Origin: Mediterraneibacter catenae
GTDB taxonomy: Bacteria; Bacillota; Clostridia; Lachnospirales; Lachnospiraceae
Length of the DNA stretch: 64,000 nucleotides
Assembly (NCBI RefSeq): GCF_008691045.1
Contig: NZ_VMSO01000011.1
Span: forward strand, 38,006 to 102,005
Direction: 5' to 3'
Below, piece by piece: positions 57,383 to 64,000 of the stretch (within the stretch, counting starts at the first letter, position 1; each line of letters begins with the position of its first letter). Made by a program: the position numbers and the translations under genes. The notes below the pieces were generated by a model that did not search any database, had not been told where the DNA came from, and was given only the letters and a program-made list of their open reading frames with translations.

Positions 57383-58318
57383 TTATGCCTGCTCTTCCGC
57401 CATTTTTTCTGCCGAGAGTCCTGCCGCCACTTCCTGTTTCACCATGATCTGAAGGGCCTGGCGGTTATTTCTCACGGTAACTTCTTCGTGACTGCCGCCG
57501 TACTCTCCATCCAGCGTCCACGGTATTGCTTCCATAGATTCGAACCGCACGCATCCCGACTTGAAGGAATACATACGGTCAGGGTTGATCTGTTTCAGCA
57601 TGATCGCTCCGAGCAGGTCATTAAGTTCCATCGGATTCTTCGGTGTCTTGATGAGCGTCACCTCGAACTCGCCGTCGTCGAATACGACATCTGTTCCTAT
57701 GATTCCTTTAAATCCTCCCACCGATCTGGAATTTGTCACCATACCATAGATAAATTCATCTTCAATTTCCTCACCATCGTGGGTTACGCGGATCTTATAA
57801 GATGGGATATTGAAGATCCTTTTTGCCCCCTCCAGCACGTATGCAAGATGTCCGAGGATATTTTTCATACTCTGCTTTGTCTCATAGGAGACGTCGGTAA
57901 AGAGCCCGAATGCCGCAATGTAGATAAAGTAATCATCATTAAATGTACCCACATCGCACGGAAACGGCATGCCGTTCACCGCCGTGTCCGCCGCCGCGAG
58001 GATGTCTTTCGGAATACCGAGGCTGGAAGCGAAATCATTGGTCGTCCCGGCCGGGATATAACCGAGAGGAGCCTGATACGAACGCATCCGCATACCCGTC
58101 ACTACCTCATCCAGCGTGCCGTCGCCCCCGCTGCAGACGATCAGATCATATCCCTCCGGACAGGACAACATCTTCTCAGCGCCGTCATGAGACTTCTGTG
58201 TCGGGTAGACTGTCACCTCATATCCTGCTTTTGTAAAAACATCAAGTATATCCGACAGCTTTGGTTTCAGCGTTCCTGTACCCGCATTTGGATTATAGAT
58301 AAACAGCATTTTTTTCAT
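57383..58318 (-). CDS. Diacylglycerol kinase-like lipid kinase
   Basis: The 311-residue protein has the N-terminal MLFIYNPNAGTG, the ATP-binding SGGDGTLDEVVTG near residue 60 and the PAGTTNDFASSLGIP segment, hallmarks of DagK/YegS-type kinases. Members phosphorylate diacylglycerol or related lipids to recycle them during wall polymer synthesis. The ATG at 58318 is chosen because GGGAGG lies 10 bases before it; upstream ATGs have poor spacing. It follows the crh-like gene after a terminator and is likely an independent gene. Confidence 0.9.
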   Translation of the reverse strand: MKKMLFIYNPNAGTGTLKPKLSDILDVFTKAGYEVTVYPTQKSHDGAEKMLSCPEGYDLIVCSGGDGTLDEVVTGMRMRSYQAPLGYIPAGTTNDFASSLGIPKDILAAADTAVNGMPFPCDVGTFNDDYFIYIAAFGLFTDVSYETKQSMKNILGHLAYVLEGAKRIFNIPSYKIRVTHDGEEIEDEFIYGMVTNSRSVGGFKGIIGTDVVFDDGEFEVTLIKTPKNPMELNDLLGAIMLKQINPDRMYSFKSGCVRFESMEAIPWTLDGEYGGSHEEVTVRNNRQALQIMVKQEVAAGLSAEKMAEEQA

Positions 58319-58363
58319 AATCTGCATCCTCCCCACTTGTTTATATAATCCTGATCTTTCGTC

Positions 58364-58392
58364 AAAAAAGGCTGCACACATCGCACAGCCCT
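58364..58392 (-). terminator. Terminator of the murB-rapZ-whiA-crh operon
   Basis: On the minus strand GGCTG (58386-58390) and CAGCC (58370-58374) close a short stem that is followed by TTTTTTGACG. Confidence 0.7.
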
Positions 58393-58459
58393 CTCATTTT
58401 CAACGTCATTTCTTTATCTGAATCTCACCGGTAAACCGGCTGGATACTTTCACCCTGAG

Positions 58460-58720
58460 TTATTTTACATTTGTTGCGAAAAATTCCCTGATTCCCTCTG
58501 CGGCTTTCTTCTCATCCTCACCCTCAGTAACTACGGTGATCTTTTCACCGTCTGCAAGGCTCAGGCTCATCATTCCCATGATACTCTTCGCGTTGATATT
58601 TTTCTCGCCGATCTGAATGTACACTTTGCTCGCATACTGGCTTGCTTCCTGTACAAGCAGAGCAATCGGTCTGCCGTCAAATCCTTCTTCTGTCTTAACT
58701 ACAACAGGTGTTTTAATCAT
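58460..58720 (-). CDS. HPr-like phosphocarrier lacking His15 (Crh-like)
   Basis: The 86-residue protein has the HPr fold. The active-site region reads GFDGRPIALL where HPr has GLHARPA, so the catalytic His is replaced by Asp. The regulatory Ser segment INAKSIMGMMSL is intact. This matches Crh-type proteins, which cannot carry phosphate from enzyme I but are phosphorylated on Ser46 by HPr kinase and act in carbon catabolite control. The position just after whiA is that of crh in Bacillus. It overlaps the whiA stop by four bases. It is therefore regulatory rather than a sugar-uptake component. Confidence 0.87.
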   Translation of the reverse strand: MIKTPVVVKTEEGFDGRPIALLVQEASQYASKVYIQIGEKNINAKSIMGMMSLSLADGEKITVVTEGEDEKKAAEGIREFFATNVK

Positions 58721-59676
58721 AATAATCCTCCTTGTTCCTGCCTTACCTTGTCTGCCATCTCGCTGAGTCTTCGCAGTCTGTGGTTGATCCCGGACTTACC
58801 TACGGGGGGATCAAGGATCTCTCCCAGTTCTTTCAGAGTTGCATCAGGATTTTCGAGGCGGGCTACTGCAGCTTCCACCAGATTATCCGGCATGTGGTCA
58901 AATCCCACCGTATCTCTGAGATATGTAATGTCCTCAACCTGTTTTACTGCCGCCGACACAGTCTTGTTAATGTTGGCAGTCTCGCAGTTCACCTTCCTGT
59001 TTACAGAATTACGCATTTCTTTCAGTATCCTGACATTTTCAAGCTCCATCAGGGATACGTGCGCTTCCATTACATTAAGAATATCTACTATCTGGGAGCC
59101 TTCTTTCAGATACACGACATACGATTTCTTGCGTCTCACGATCTTGGCGTCCAGTCCGAAGCTGCAGATCACTTCACGAATCCGCTCCGCCGCTTCCGGC
59201 AGGGAACAGACGATCTCGAAATGATAAGATTTCTTCGGATCGCTCATGGAGCCGGCCGCCTGATATGCGCCGCGCAGAAATGCCCTCCTGCAGCATGTCT
59301 GCTGTGTCACAAGAGGACTGAATGGATGAATATCACCTGAATCCCCCTGGGGTTCACTGATCATTTTCGTCGCCTGAAGTATGCGAAATGCGTCCTGATG
59401 CCGTTTTACAACGACTGCATATGACACACTTTGTTTCGCAATGTTTCTCCTCACAGAGATATCAGTTCTAATATTAAATGTTTTTTCTATCAATGTAAAG
59501 ACTTTTCTTGCAACAAGGAAATTTTCCGAATGGATTTTTATGCTGCAGCGGTCAAAACGATTAAAAATAATCGTGCCGCACAAACCGATAAATGCGGCCA
59601 GTTCTGCTATCTGGCAATGTCTTGCCGTACTGATATTTCCCGCAAGCTCTTCCCTTACTCTTCCAGAAAAAGACAT
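58717..59676 (-). CDS. whiA: DNA-binding protein WhiA
   Basis: The 319-residue protein has the homing-endonuclease-like N-terminal fold (SFSGRVREELAGN, CQIAELAAFIGLCG, FLRGAYQAAGSMSDPKKSYHFEIV) and a C-terminal helix-turn-helix (LKELGEILDPPVGKSGINHRLRRL). It is the usual WhiA of Firmicutes, linked to cell division and growth control. The frame extends upstream to 59778, but the ATG at 59676 gives the normal N-terminus and lies 4 bases from the rapZ stop. Confidence 0.95.
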   Translation of the reverse strand: MSFSGRVREELAGNISTARHCQIAELAAFIGLCGTIIFNRFDRCSIKIHSENFLVARKVFTLIEKTFNIRTDISVRRNIAKQSVSYAVVVKRHQDAFRILQATKMISEPQGDSGDIHPFSPLVTQQTCCRRAFLRGAYQAAGSMSDPKKSYHFEIVCSLPEAAERIREVICSFGLDAKIVRRKKSYVVYLKEGSQIVDILNVMEAHVSLMELENVRILKEMRNSVNRKVNCETANINKTVSAAVKQVEDITYLRDTVGFDHMPDNLVEAAVARLENPDATLKELGEILDPPVGKSGINHRLRRLSEMADKVRQEQGGLL

Positions 59677-59680
59677 GTTC

Positions 59681-60562
59681 TCACTCTTTTCTTTTTGTGA
59701 TCGCATCTTTGCCGATATCCCTGTGTTCGATGCGGACCCCGTAATTTTCCTGACTGCCCAGCTTCTGATAGAGGGCATTGGCCAGAGTCACAGACCTGTG
59801 CTTTCCGCCGGTACAGCCGATCGCGATGACGAGCTGGTTTTTCCCCTCCAGAATATAATTCGGTATGAGAAAATCAACCATATCCGTCAGTTTATCGAGA
59901 AATTCTCTCGCTTTATCATTTTCCATCACGTAGTCCTGGACTTCCGGATCATTTCCCGTCTTCTCTCTCAGTTCATCTATATAATACGGATTTGGCAGGA
60001 AACGAACGTCGAAGACAAGATCCGAATCCTGGGGGATACCGTACTTAAATCCGAACGACATCACTGTGATGTACAGATTACAGAAACTTTCGCCCTTTAC
60101 GAATATCTTCTCCAGTTCCAGCTTCAGCTCTCTTGTCAGCATCTTGCTTGTATCGAGAATATATGTGGCACGCATCTTCAGGAACATGATCTTCTCACGC
60201 TCTTTGGCAATGCCGGTATCTACTCTTCCGGAACCGCTCAGAGGGTGCTGTCTCCTGGTCTCCTTATAACGCTTGATCAGCACATCGTCCTGGGCATCCA
60301 GAAAGAGTATCTCATAGCTGGTCTGCTTCTCGTCCATCTCGTCGAGCACTTCCTGCAGACCGGTGAAGTCCTGTCCTCCCCGGACGTCGAGCCCCAGAGC
60401 GATCTTCTTCACCTCTTCCTCCGGCTCGCTGAACATCTCCACAAAACGGGTGAGCAGCGGGATCGGCAGATTATCCACGCAGAAATATCCCATATCTTCT
60501 AACATTTTAAGAGCCGTCGTCTTCCCGGCTCCCGACATTCCTGTAACGATTACAAAACGCAT
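59681..60562 (-). CDS. rapZ: RNase adapter/nucleotide-binding protein RapZ (YvcJ)
   Basis: The 293-residue protein begins MRFVIVTGMSGAGKTTALK with the P-loop and has YFCVDNLPIPLL and the C-terminal GCTGGKHRSVTLAN, all typical of RapZ/YvcJ. The family binds nucleotides and small RNAs in enterobacteria; its role in Firmicutes is less clear. It lies between murB and whiA. The usual yvcK gene between rapZ and whiA is absent here. Confidence 0.95.
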   Translation of the reverse strand: MRFVIVTGMSGAGKTTALKMLEDMGYFCVDNLPIPLLTRFVEMFSEPEEEVKKIALGLDVRGGQDFTGLQEVLDEMDEKQTSYEILFLDAQDDVLIKRYKETRRQHPLSGSGRVDTGIAKEREKIMFLKMRATYILDTSKMLTRELKLELEKIFVKGESFCNLYITVMSFGFKYGIPQDSDLVFDVRFLPNPYYIDELREKTGNDPEVQDYVMENDKAREFLDKLTDMVDFLIPNYILEGKNQLVIAIGCTGGKHRSVTLANALYQKLGSQENYGVRIEHRDIGKDAITKRKE

Positions 60563-60565
60563 CGG

Positions 60566-61471
60566 TTAAAATTCTCCTATCCTCTTTACTTCCGGCTCCA
60601 GCCGCACTCCTGAGGCGGCCTCGACCTTGCGGACCACGCTCTCCATCAGTTCCGATACTTCCCTGGCAGTCGCGCCGCCAAGATTGATCACAAATCCGCA
60701 GTGTTTTTCAGATACCTGGGCATTTCCCACCCGGAATCCTCTCAAGCCCGCGTCCTCGATCAGCTTTCCGGCAAAATATCCTTCCGGCCTCTTGAACGTG
60801 CTTCCGGCGCTTCCGTACTCGAGCGGCTGCTTTGAGACTCTTTTTTCCTTCAGTTCATCCATCTTTGCACGGATTTCTTCTTTCTTCCCTTTCTTCAGGG
60901 ACAGTTCTGCTCCAAGTACTACATAATCCATCTTTGATACAATACTCGTCCGGTACCCCAGCTTCATCTCCTCGGCTGAAAGCGTCAGCACTTCTCCCTC
61001 CGGAGTCAGTACTTCCGCGCTCTTCAGGACATGTTTGATCTCGCCGCCGTATGCGCCGGCGTTCATGCGCACCGCGCCGCCGAGCGTGCCGGGTATCCCC
61101 GACGCGAACTCAAATCCCTCAAGCTCCGCCTCATATGCAGCGGCAGCCACCTTTGACAACAGGGCTCCAGCCTGGGCTCTGACTGTTTCTCCTTCGACCT
61201 GTATGTCTCTCATATTTTTAAAAACCTGTATGATGACGCCCCGGTAACCTTTATCTCCCACCAGAAGATTGCTTCCGTTTCCTATTACATAATACGGGAT
61301 CTTCTGATCCGTACATAACTCCGTGATCCTCCTGATTTCTCCGGCAGACGAAGGCATGACAAAATAATCCGCCGGTCCGCCGATCCGGAATGTAGTGTGA
61401 CTCGACATCGGTTCATCTCTCAGGACATTATTTTCTCCGATGATGGAACAAAGTTCATTATACAGGTTCAT
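60566..61471 (-). CDS. murB: UDP-N-acetylenolpyruvoylglucosamine reductase MurB
   Basis: The 301-residue protein has the FAD-binding motifs TTFRIGGPADYFVMPSS and SGIPGTLGGAVRMNAGAYG. The type-II MurB catalytic region is YGSAGSTFKRPEGYFAGKLI, and it ends LEPEVKRIGEF with the last catalytic Glu. It reduces UDP-GlcNAc enolpyruvate to UDP-MurNAc in peptidoglycan synthesis. It is the first gene of the murB-rapZ-whiA-crh operon with a consensus-like promoter at 61509-61537. Confidence 0.96.
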   Translation of the reverse strand: MNLYNELCSIIGENNVLRDEPMSSHTTFRIGGPADYFVMPSSAGEIRRITELCTDQKIPYYVIGNGSNLLVGDKGYRGVIIQVFKNMRDIQVEGETVRAQAGALLSKVAAAAYEAELEGFEFASGIPGTLGGAVRMNAGAYGGEIKHVLKSAEVLTPEGEVLTLSAEEMKLGYRTSIVSKMDYVVLGAELSLKKGKKEEIRAKMDELKEKRVSKQPLEYGSAGSTFKRPEGYFAGKLIEDAGLRGFRVGNAQVSEKHCGFVINLGGATAREVSELMESVVRKVEAASGVRLEPEVKRIGEF

Positions 61472-61508
61472 ACATTCTACTCCATTTCATAATTCTTTGC
61501 ATCACACT

Positions 61509-61537
61509 ATTATAATCCAACCTGTGAACGATGTAAA
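61509..61537 (-). promoter_or_regulatory. Promoter of the murB operon
   Basis: TTTACA at 61532-61537, 17 bases, TATAAT at 61509-61514 on the minus strand, about 40 bases before the start codon. Confidence 0.8.
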
Positions 61538-61547
61538 GCAACAGTTT

Positions 61548-61621
61548 ATGAGCAAAGAAGCAGCGCAGCCGCAGTAAGCACGTTAGTGCGGCTTTGCGAA
61601 TGATGCGTGCTGAACTGGTAC
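61548..61621. repeat. Second copy of the structured dispersed repeat
   Basis: It resembles 57231-57303: ATGAGCAAAG at the start, CGCAGTAAGCACG in the middle and GCGTGCTGAACTG at the end. GCAAAG and CTTTGC can pair, replacing GTAAAAC/GTTTTAC of the other copy. It sits between the divergent murB and CNNM promoters. Confidence 0.7.
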
Positions 61622-61650
61622 GGAAATAGAGGAGATGCAAATCTCGTTTC

Positions 61651-61679
61651 TTGCAAAACAGACGGATTCAGTGTATAAT
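61651..61679 (+). promoter_or_regulatory. Promoter of the CNNM/CBS transporter gene
   Basis: TTGCAA at 61651-61656, 17 bases, TATAAT at 61674-61679. Confidence 0.8.
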
Positions 61680-61751
61680 GTAGCGGTATCTCTAAATTTT
61701 TCAGCGTCAGATCAGACGCACTGTATCAGATAAAGGAGTGGAAAAATTACA

Positions 61752-63107
61752 GTGGACTCTGGTGACACCTTTCAATTTATCATATTGATCATTCTTCTTA
61801 TGCTCTCAGCATTTTTCTCATCAAACGAGACGGCGCTCACGACCGTAAATAAGATACGGCTCCGCTCTCTCGCCGATGACGGAAACAAACGGGCTGCGAT
61901 GGTTCTTGATATTACAGAGAATCATACTTCCAAGATGCTGAGCGCCATATTAATCGGCAATAATATCGTAAACATCTCTGCATCTTCACTATCAGCAACA
62001 CTTGCATACGCGTTCGGCGGATATATGGTCAGCATTGCCACGGCAGTGCTCACGGTCGCAATCCTCGTTTTCGGAGAGATTACGCCCAAAAACTATGCGA
62101 CGATCAATGCCGAAAAGATCTCTATGCGCTATATCGGGGTCATTAAATTCTTCATGACAATAATGACTCCTGTTATATTTATCATCAATCTGTTCTCCCG
62201 GGGCTTTATGATGCTCCTGAGAGTAGATCCTTCTGCGGCCAGAAAAAGTATGACTGAAGAAGAACTCAGGACCATCGTGGATGTCAGCCATGAACGCGGG
62301 GTCATCGAATCTGACGAGAAGGAAATGATCAACAATGTGTTCGATCTGGGAGACGCCAATGCGAAGGATATCATGGTCCCGAGAGTCCATGTTACCTTTG
62401 CTGATGTGAACAGCACCTATGAGGAACTGATCGGTATATTCCGTGAGGATAAATTTACCCGGCTGCCTGTCTACGAGGATTCACAGGACAATATCGTCGG
62501 TATTATTAATATGAAAGATCTCCTCCTGTATGACCGTGACGAGTCCTTTAATGTCCGCGATATTATGAGGAAGCCGCATTTTACCTACGAATACAAGAGC
62601 ATATCGGAGCTTCTCGTAGAAATGCGTGAATCTACATTTAACATCGCGATTGTTCTGGACGAGTACGGCGAGATGGCCGGGCTGATCACACTTGAAGATA
62701 TTCTCGAGGAAATCGTGGGCGAGATCCATGACGAATATGACGAGCAGGAAGACCAGTTCTACCAGCTCTCTGACCGTGAATATGTCATTGAAGGCGCCAT
62801 GAATCTTGACGACGTAAATGAACGGCTTCAGACAGAATTTTCTTCAGAGGATTATGACTCGCTGGGCGGTTTTATTATAGAACATCTTGACAGATTGCCC
62901 GAACTAAACGACGAAGTCACAACCGAAGACGGAATCCGTCTGGTCGTGGAGACACTTGACAAAAACCGTATTGAGAGCGTACATGTATATCTGCCGGAAA
63001 AACCGGAAGTTGACAGTTCAGACAGGGAAAACGCAACTGATGATAATGATGCTGACAAAAGCAGCAATGGCCAAAATACAGCCGGTGAAGATAAAAATGA
63101 GGAATAA
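61752..63107 (+). CDS. CNNM-type (DUF21)/CBS domain transporter, CorC/HlyC family
   Basis: The 451-residue protein has an N-terminal DUF21 membrane domain (about residues 1-190, three or four helices, with SAFFSSNETALTT and VFGEITPKNYAT). A CBS pair at about 200-330 includes KFTRLPVYEDSQDNIVGIINMKDLL and FNIAIVLDEYGEMAGLITLEDILEEIVGEI. The C-terminal CorC_HlyC domain has EYVIEGAMNLDDVNE, and the protein ends with a long acidic tail. Relatives move magnesium or cobalt ions; older records call them hemolysins. The start is GTG at 61752 with AAGGAG 13 bases upstream, a somewhat long spacing, so a nearby start cannot be excluded. Confidence 0.92.
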   Translation: MDSGDTFQFIILIILLMLSAFFSSNETALTTVNKIRLRSLADDGNKRAAMVLDITENHTSKMLSAILIGNNIVNISASSLSATLAYAFGGYMVSIATAVLTVAILVFGEITPKNYATINAEKISMRYIGVIKFFMTIMTPVIFIINLFSRGFMMLLRVDPSAARKSMTEEELRTIVDVSHERGVIESDEKEMINNVFDLGDANAKDIMVPRVHVTFADVNSTYEELIGIFREDKFTRLPVYEDSQDNIVGIINMKDLLLYDRDESFNVRDIMRKPHFTYEYKSISELLVEMRESTFNIAIVLDEYGEMAGLITLEDILEEIVGEIHDEYDEQEDQFYQLSDREYVIEGAMNLDDVNERLQTEFSSEDYDSLGGFIIEHLDRLPELNDEVTTEDGIRLVVETLDKNRIESVHVYLPEKPEVDSSDRENATDDNDADKSSNGQNTAGEDKNEE

Positions 63108-63123
63108 AGATCAAGAGACAGGA

Positions 63124-63154
63124 GTGACCGCTAAAACGGTCACCCTTTTTCTTT
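63124..63154 (+). terminator. Terminator of the CNNM/CBS transporter gene
   Basis: GTGACCG (63124-63130) and CGGTCAC (63137-63143) around CTAAAA, followed by CCTTTTTCTTTT. Confidence 0.9.
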
Positions 63155-63200
63155 TCCTGCATATTATGTTATAGAGTAAAACGGAAAAGGAATAAAAATT

Positions 63201-63968
63201 ATGCCCTATACAATCATGCTGGATGCAGGACACGGGGGCCGCGATCCGGGAGCGTTATACAACGGCAGACAGGAAAAAGACGATACGCTCGCGCTTACTC
63301 TTGCCGTCGGAGAGCTCCTTCAGGAACGGGGACTCGATGTCCTCTACACACGCACTACGGACGTCTATGAGTCCCCTTACCAAAAAGCAATGGAAGCCAA
63401 TCAGGCAGGTGCTGATTTCTTTATATCTATCCACCGTAACTCCAGCCCTGAACCGAACACTTATTCCGGAGTCGAATCGCTCGTCTACGATAAATCAGGC
63501 ATCAAGCTGGAGATGGCAGAGAACATAAATGAACAGCTCGAAGCCGTCGGCTTTACCAATCTGGGCGTCAAGGAACGGCCCGGTCTCGTCATCCTCAGAC
63601 GTACGCGCATGCCAGCCGTACTTGTCGAGCTTGGTTTCATCAATTCCGACACAGACAATATGCTTTTCGACAATAATTTCAATGATATTGCTCTTGCCAT
63701 CGCAGAAGGGATCCTCGATACCCTGCAGATGACCGGTGAAGTATCTGTGCCCGGTTCCTATACTGTCCAGGCCGGCGCTTTCCGCAACGGGGCCTACGCA
63801 GACCGGCTCCAGCAGGAACTTCTCGAACAGGATTTTCCGGCAGTGACAAGTCAGGATAACGGACTCTACAGAGTCACAGTGGGAACATATCCCACATTAG
63901 ATGAAGCCGCGGCAATGGAAAGAAAACTCAAACGCGCAGGATATCAGACAGTGATCGTAAGTGGATAA
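63201..63968 (+). CDS. N-acetylmuramoyl-L-alanine amidase with SPOR domain
   Basis: The 255-residue protein begins with the amidase_3 fold. MLDAGHGGRDPGA provides the first zinc His, DFFISIHRNSS the second, and MPAVLVELGFINSDTDN the catalytic Glu. The C-terminal SPOR domain (about residues 180-255, SYTVQAGAFRNGAYADRL) would bind denuded glycan strands at division sites or during sporulation. No signal peptide is visible, which is often so for sporulation-type or cytoplasm-first amidases of this group. It cleaves the amide between MurNAc and the stem peptide. Confidence 0.92.
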   Translation: MPYTIMLDAGHGGRDPGALYNGRQEKDDTLALTLAVGELLQERGLDVLYTRTTDVYESPYQKAMEANQAGADFFISIHRNSSPEPNTYSGVESLVYDKSGIKLEMAENINEQLEAVGFTNLGVKERPGLVILRRTRMPAVLVELGFINSDTDNMLFDNNFNDIALAIAEGILDTLQMTGEVSVPGSYTVQAGAFRNGAYADRLQQELLEQDFPAVTSQDNGLYRVTVGTYPTLDEAAAMERKLKRAGYQTVIVSG

Positions 63969-64000
63969 ATTCCGGATTTATCGTACTGGCTGATAGTACG

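Overview
The window reads as a gut Firmicute of the Lachnospiraceae/Clostridia type. The evidence is a murB-rapZ-whiA-HPr(Crh-like) block, an LCP-family ligase, bacterial tyrosine kinases with Tyr-rich tails, Clostridia-style radical SAM/SPASM peptide maturases, clean AGGAGG ribosome binding sites and large secreted glycan-active and adhesive proteins without LPXTG anchors. Almost everything from 1 to about 57000 is on the minus strand, so transcription runs from high to low coordinates.

Layout. 1-6501: an exopolysaccharide-linked operon (nucleotide-sugar epimerase/dehydratase, priming sugar transferase, aldolase, 2-hydroxyacid dehydrogenase, asparagine-synthetase-like enzyme, NhaC-type transporter cut by the window edge). 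6861-12466: the polysaccharide control block (PHP tyrosine phosphatase, Ig-like membrane protein, two fused Wzz/tyrosine kinases, LCP ligase). 12507-20935: the first peptide-modification locus (nucleotidyltransferase, precursor P2, SPASM maturase, PqqD-like recognition protein, precursor P1, SPASM maturase, HprK-like kinase, ABC exporter, S26-type peptidase). 21223-27390: a second Ig/kinase/kinase set plus a MalT-type LuxR regulator. 27490-36338: the second peptide locus (vWA adhesin, precursor P3, secreted EEP-fold enzyme, HprK-like kinase, SPASM maturase, membrane protein). 36619-42301: a hotspot of accessory and broken DNA (AAA-ATPase/nuclease gene, adhesin remnant, group IIC intron fragment, ATPase plus nuclease pair, decayed second AAA gene). 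42434-53340: the third peptide locus (PqqD-like protein, fibro-slime adhesin, precursor P4, HprK-like kinase, SPASM maturase, GH2 enzyme). 53719-55894: tyrosine recombinase, Phd/RelE toxin-antitoxin pair and a third PqqD-like gene. 55974-63968: core genes (metallophosphoesterase, tRNA-Glu, lipid kinase, Crh-like HPr, WhiA, RapZ, MurB, CNNM/CBS transporter, amidase).

Main result. Four small proteins (P1-P4) share an N-terminal leader pattern, aromatic-x-x-Pro about residue 4-9 followed by a hydrophobic stretch and a Cys at residue 23-25. All four end in serine as the very last residue. Each is followed by a hairpin and then by maturation genes, and three HprK-like kinases and four SPASM radical SAM enzymes accompany them. 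HprK-like kinases of some lasso-peptide clusters phosphorylate the C-terminal Ser, and PF14907 nucleotidyltransferases further modify that phosphate. I infer that this island encodes a family of radical-SAM-modified peptides, not lasso peptides, that are tailored at a C-terminal Ser. Two of the loci are co-transcribed with ~1200-residue adhesins, which suggests a cell-surface role.

All family calls come from motifs read by eye. No database search was run.
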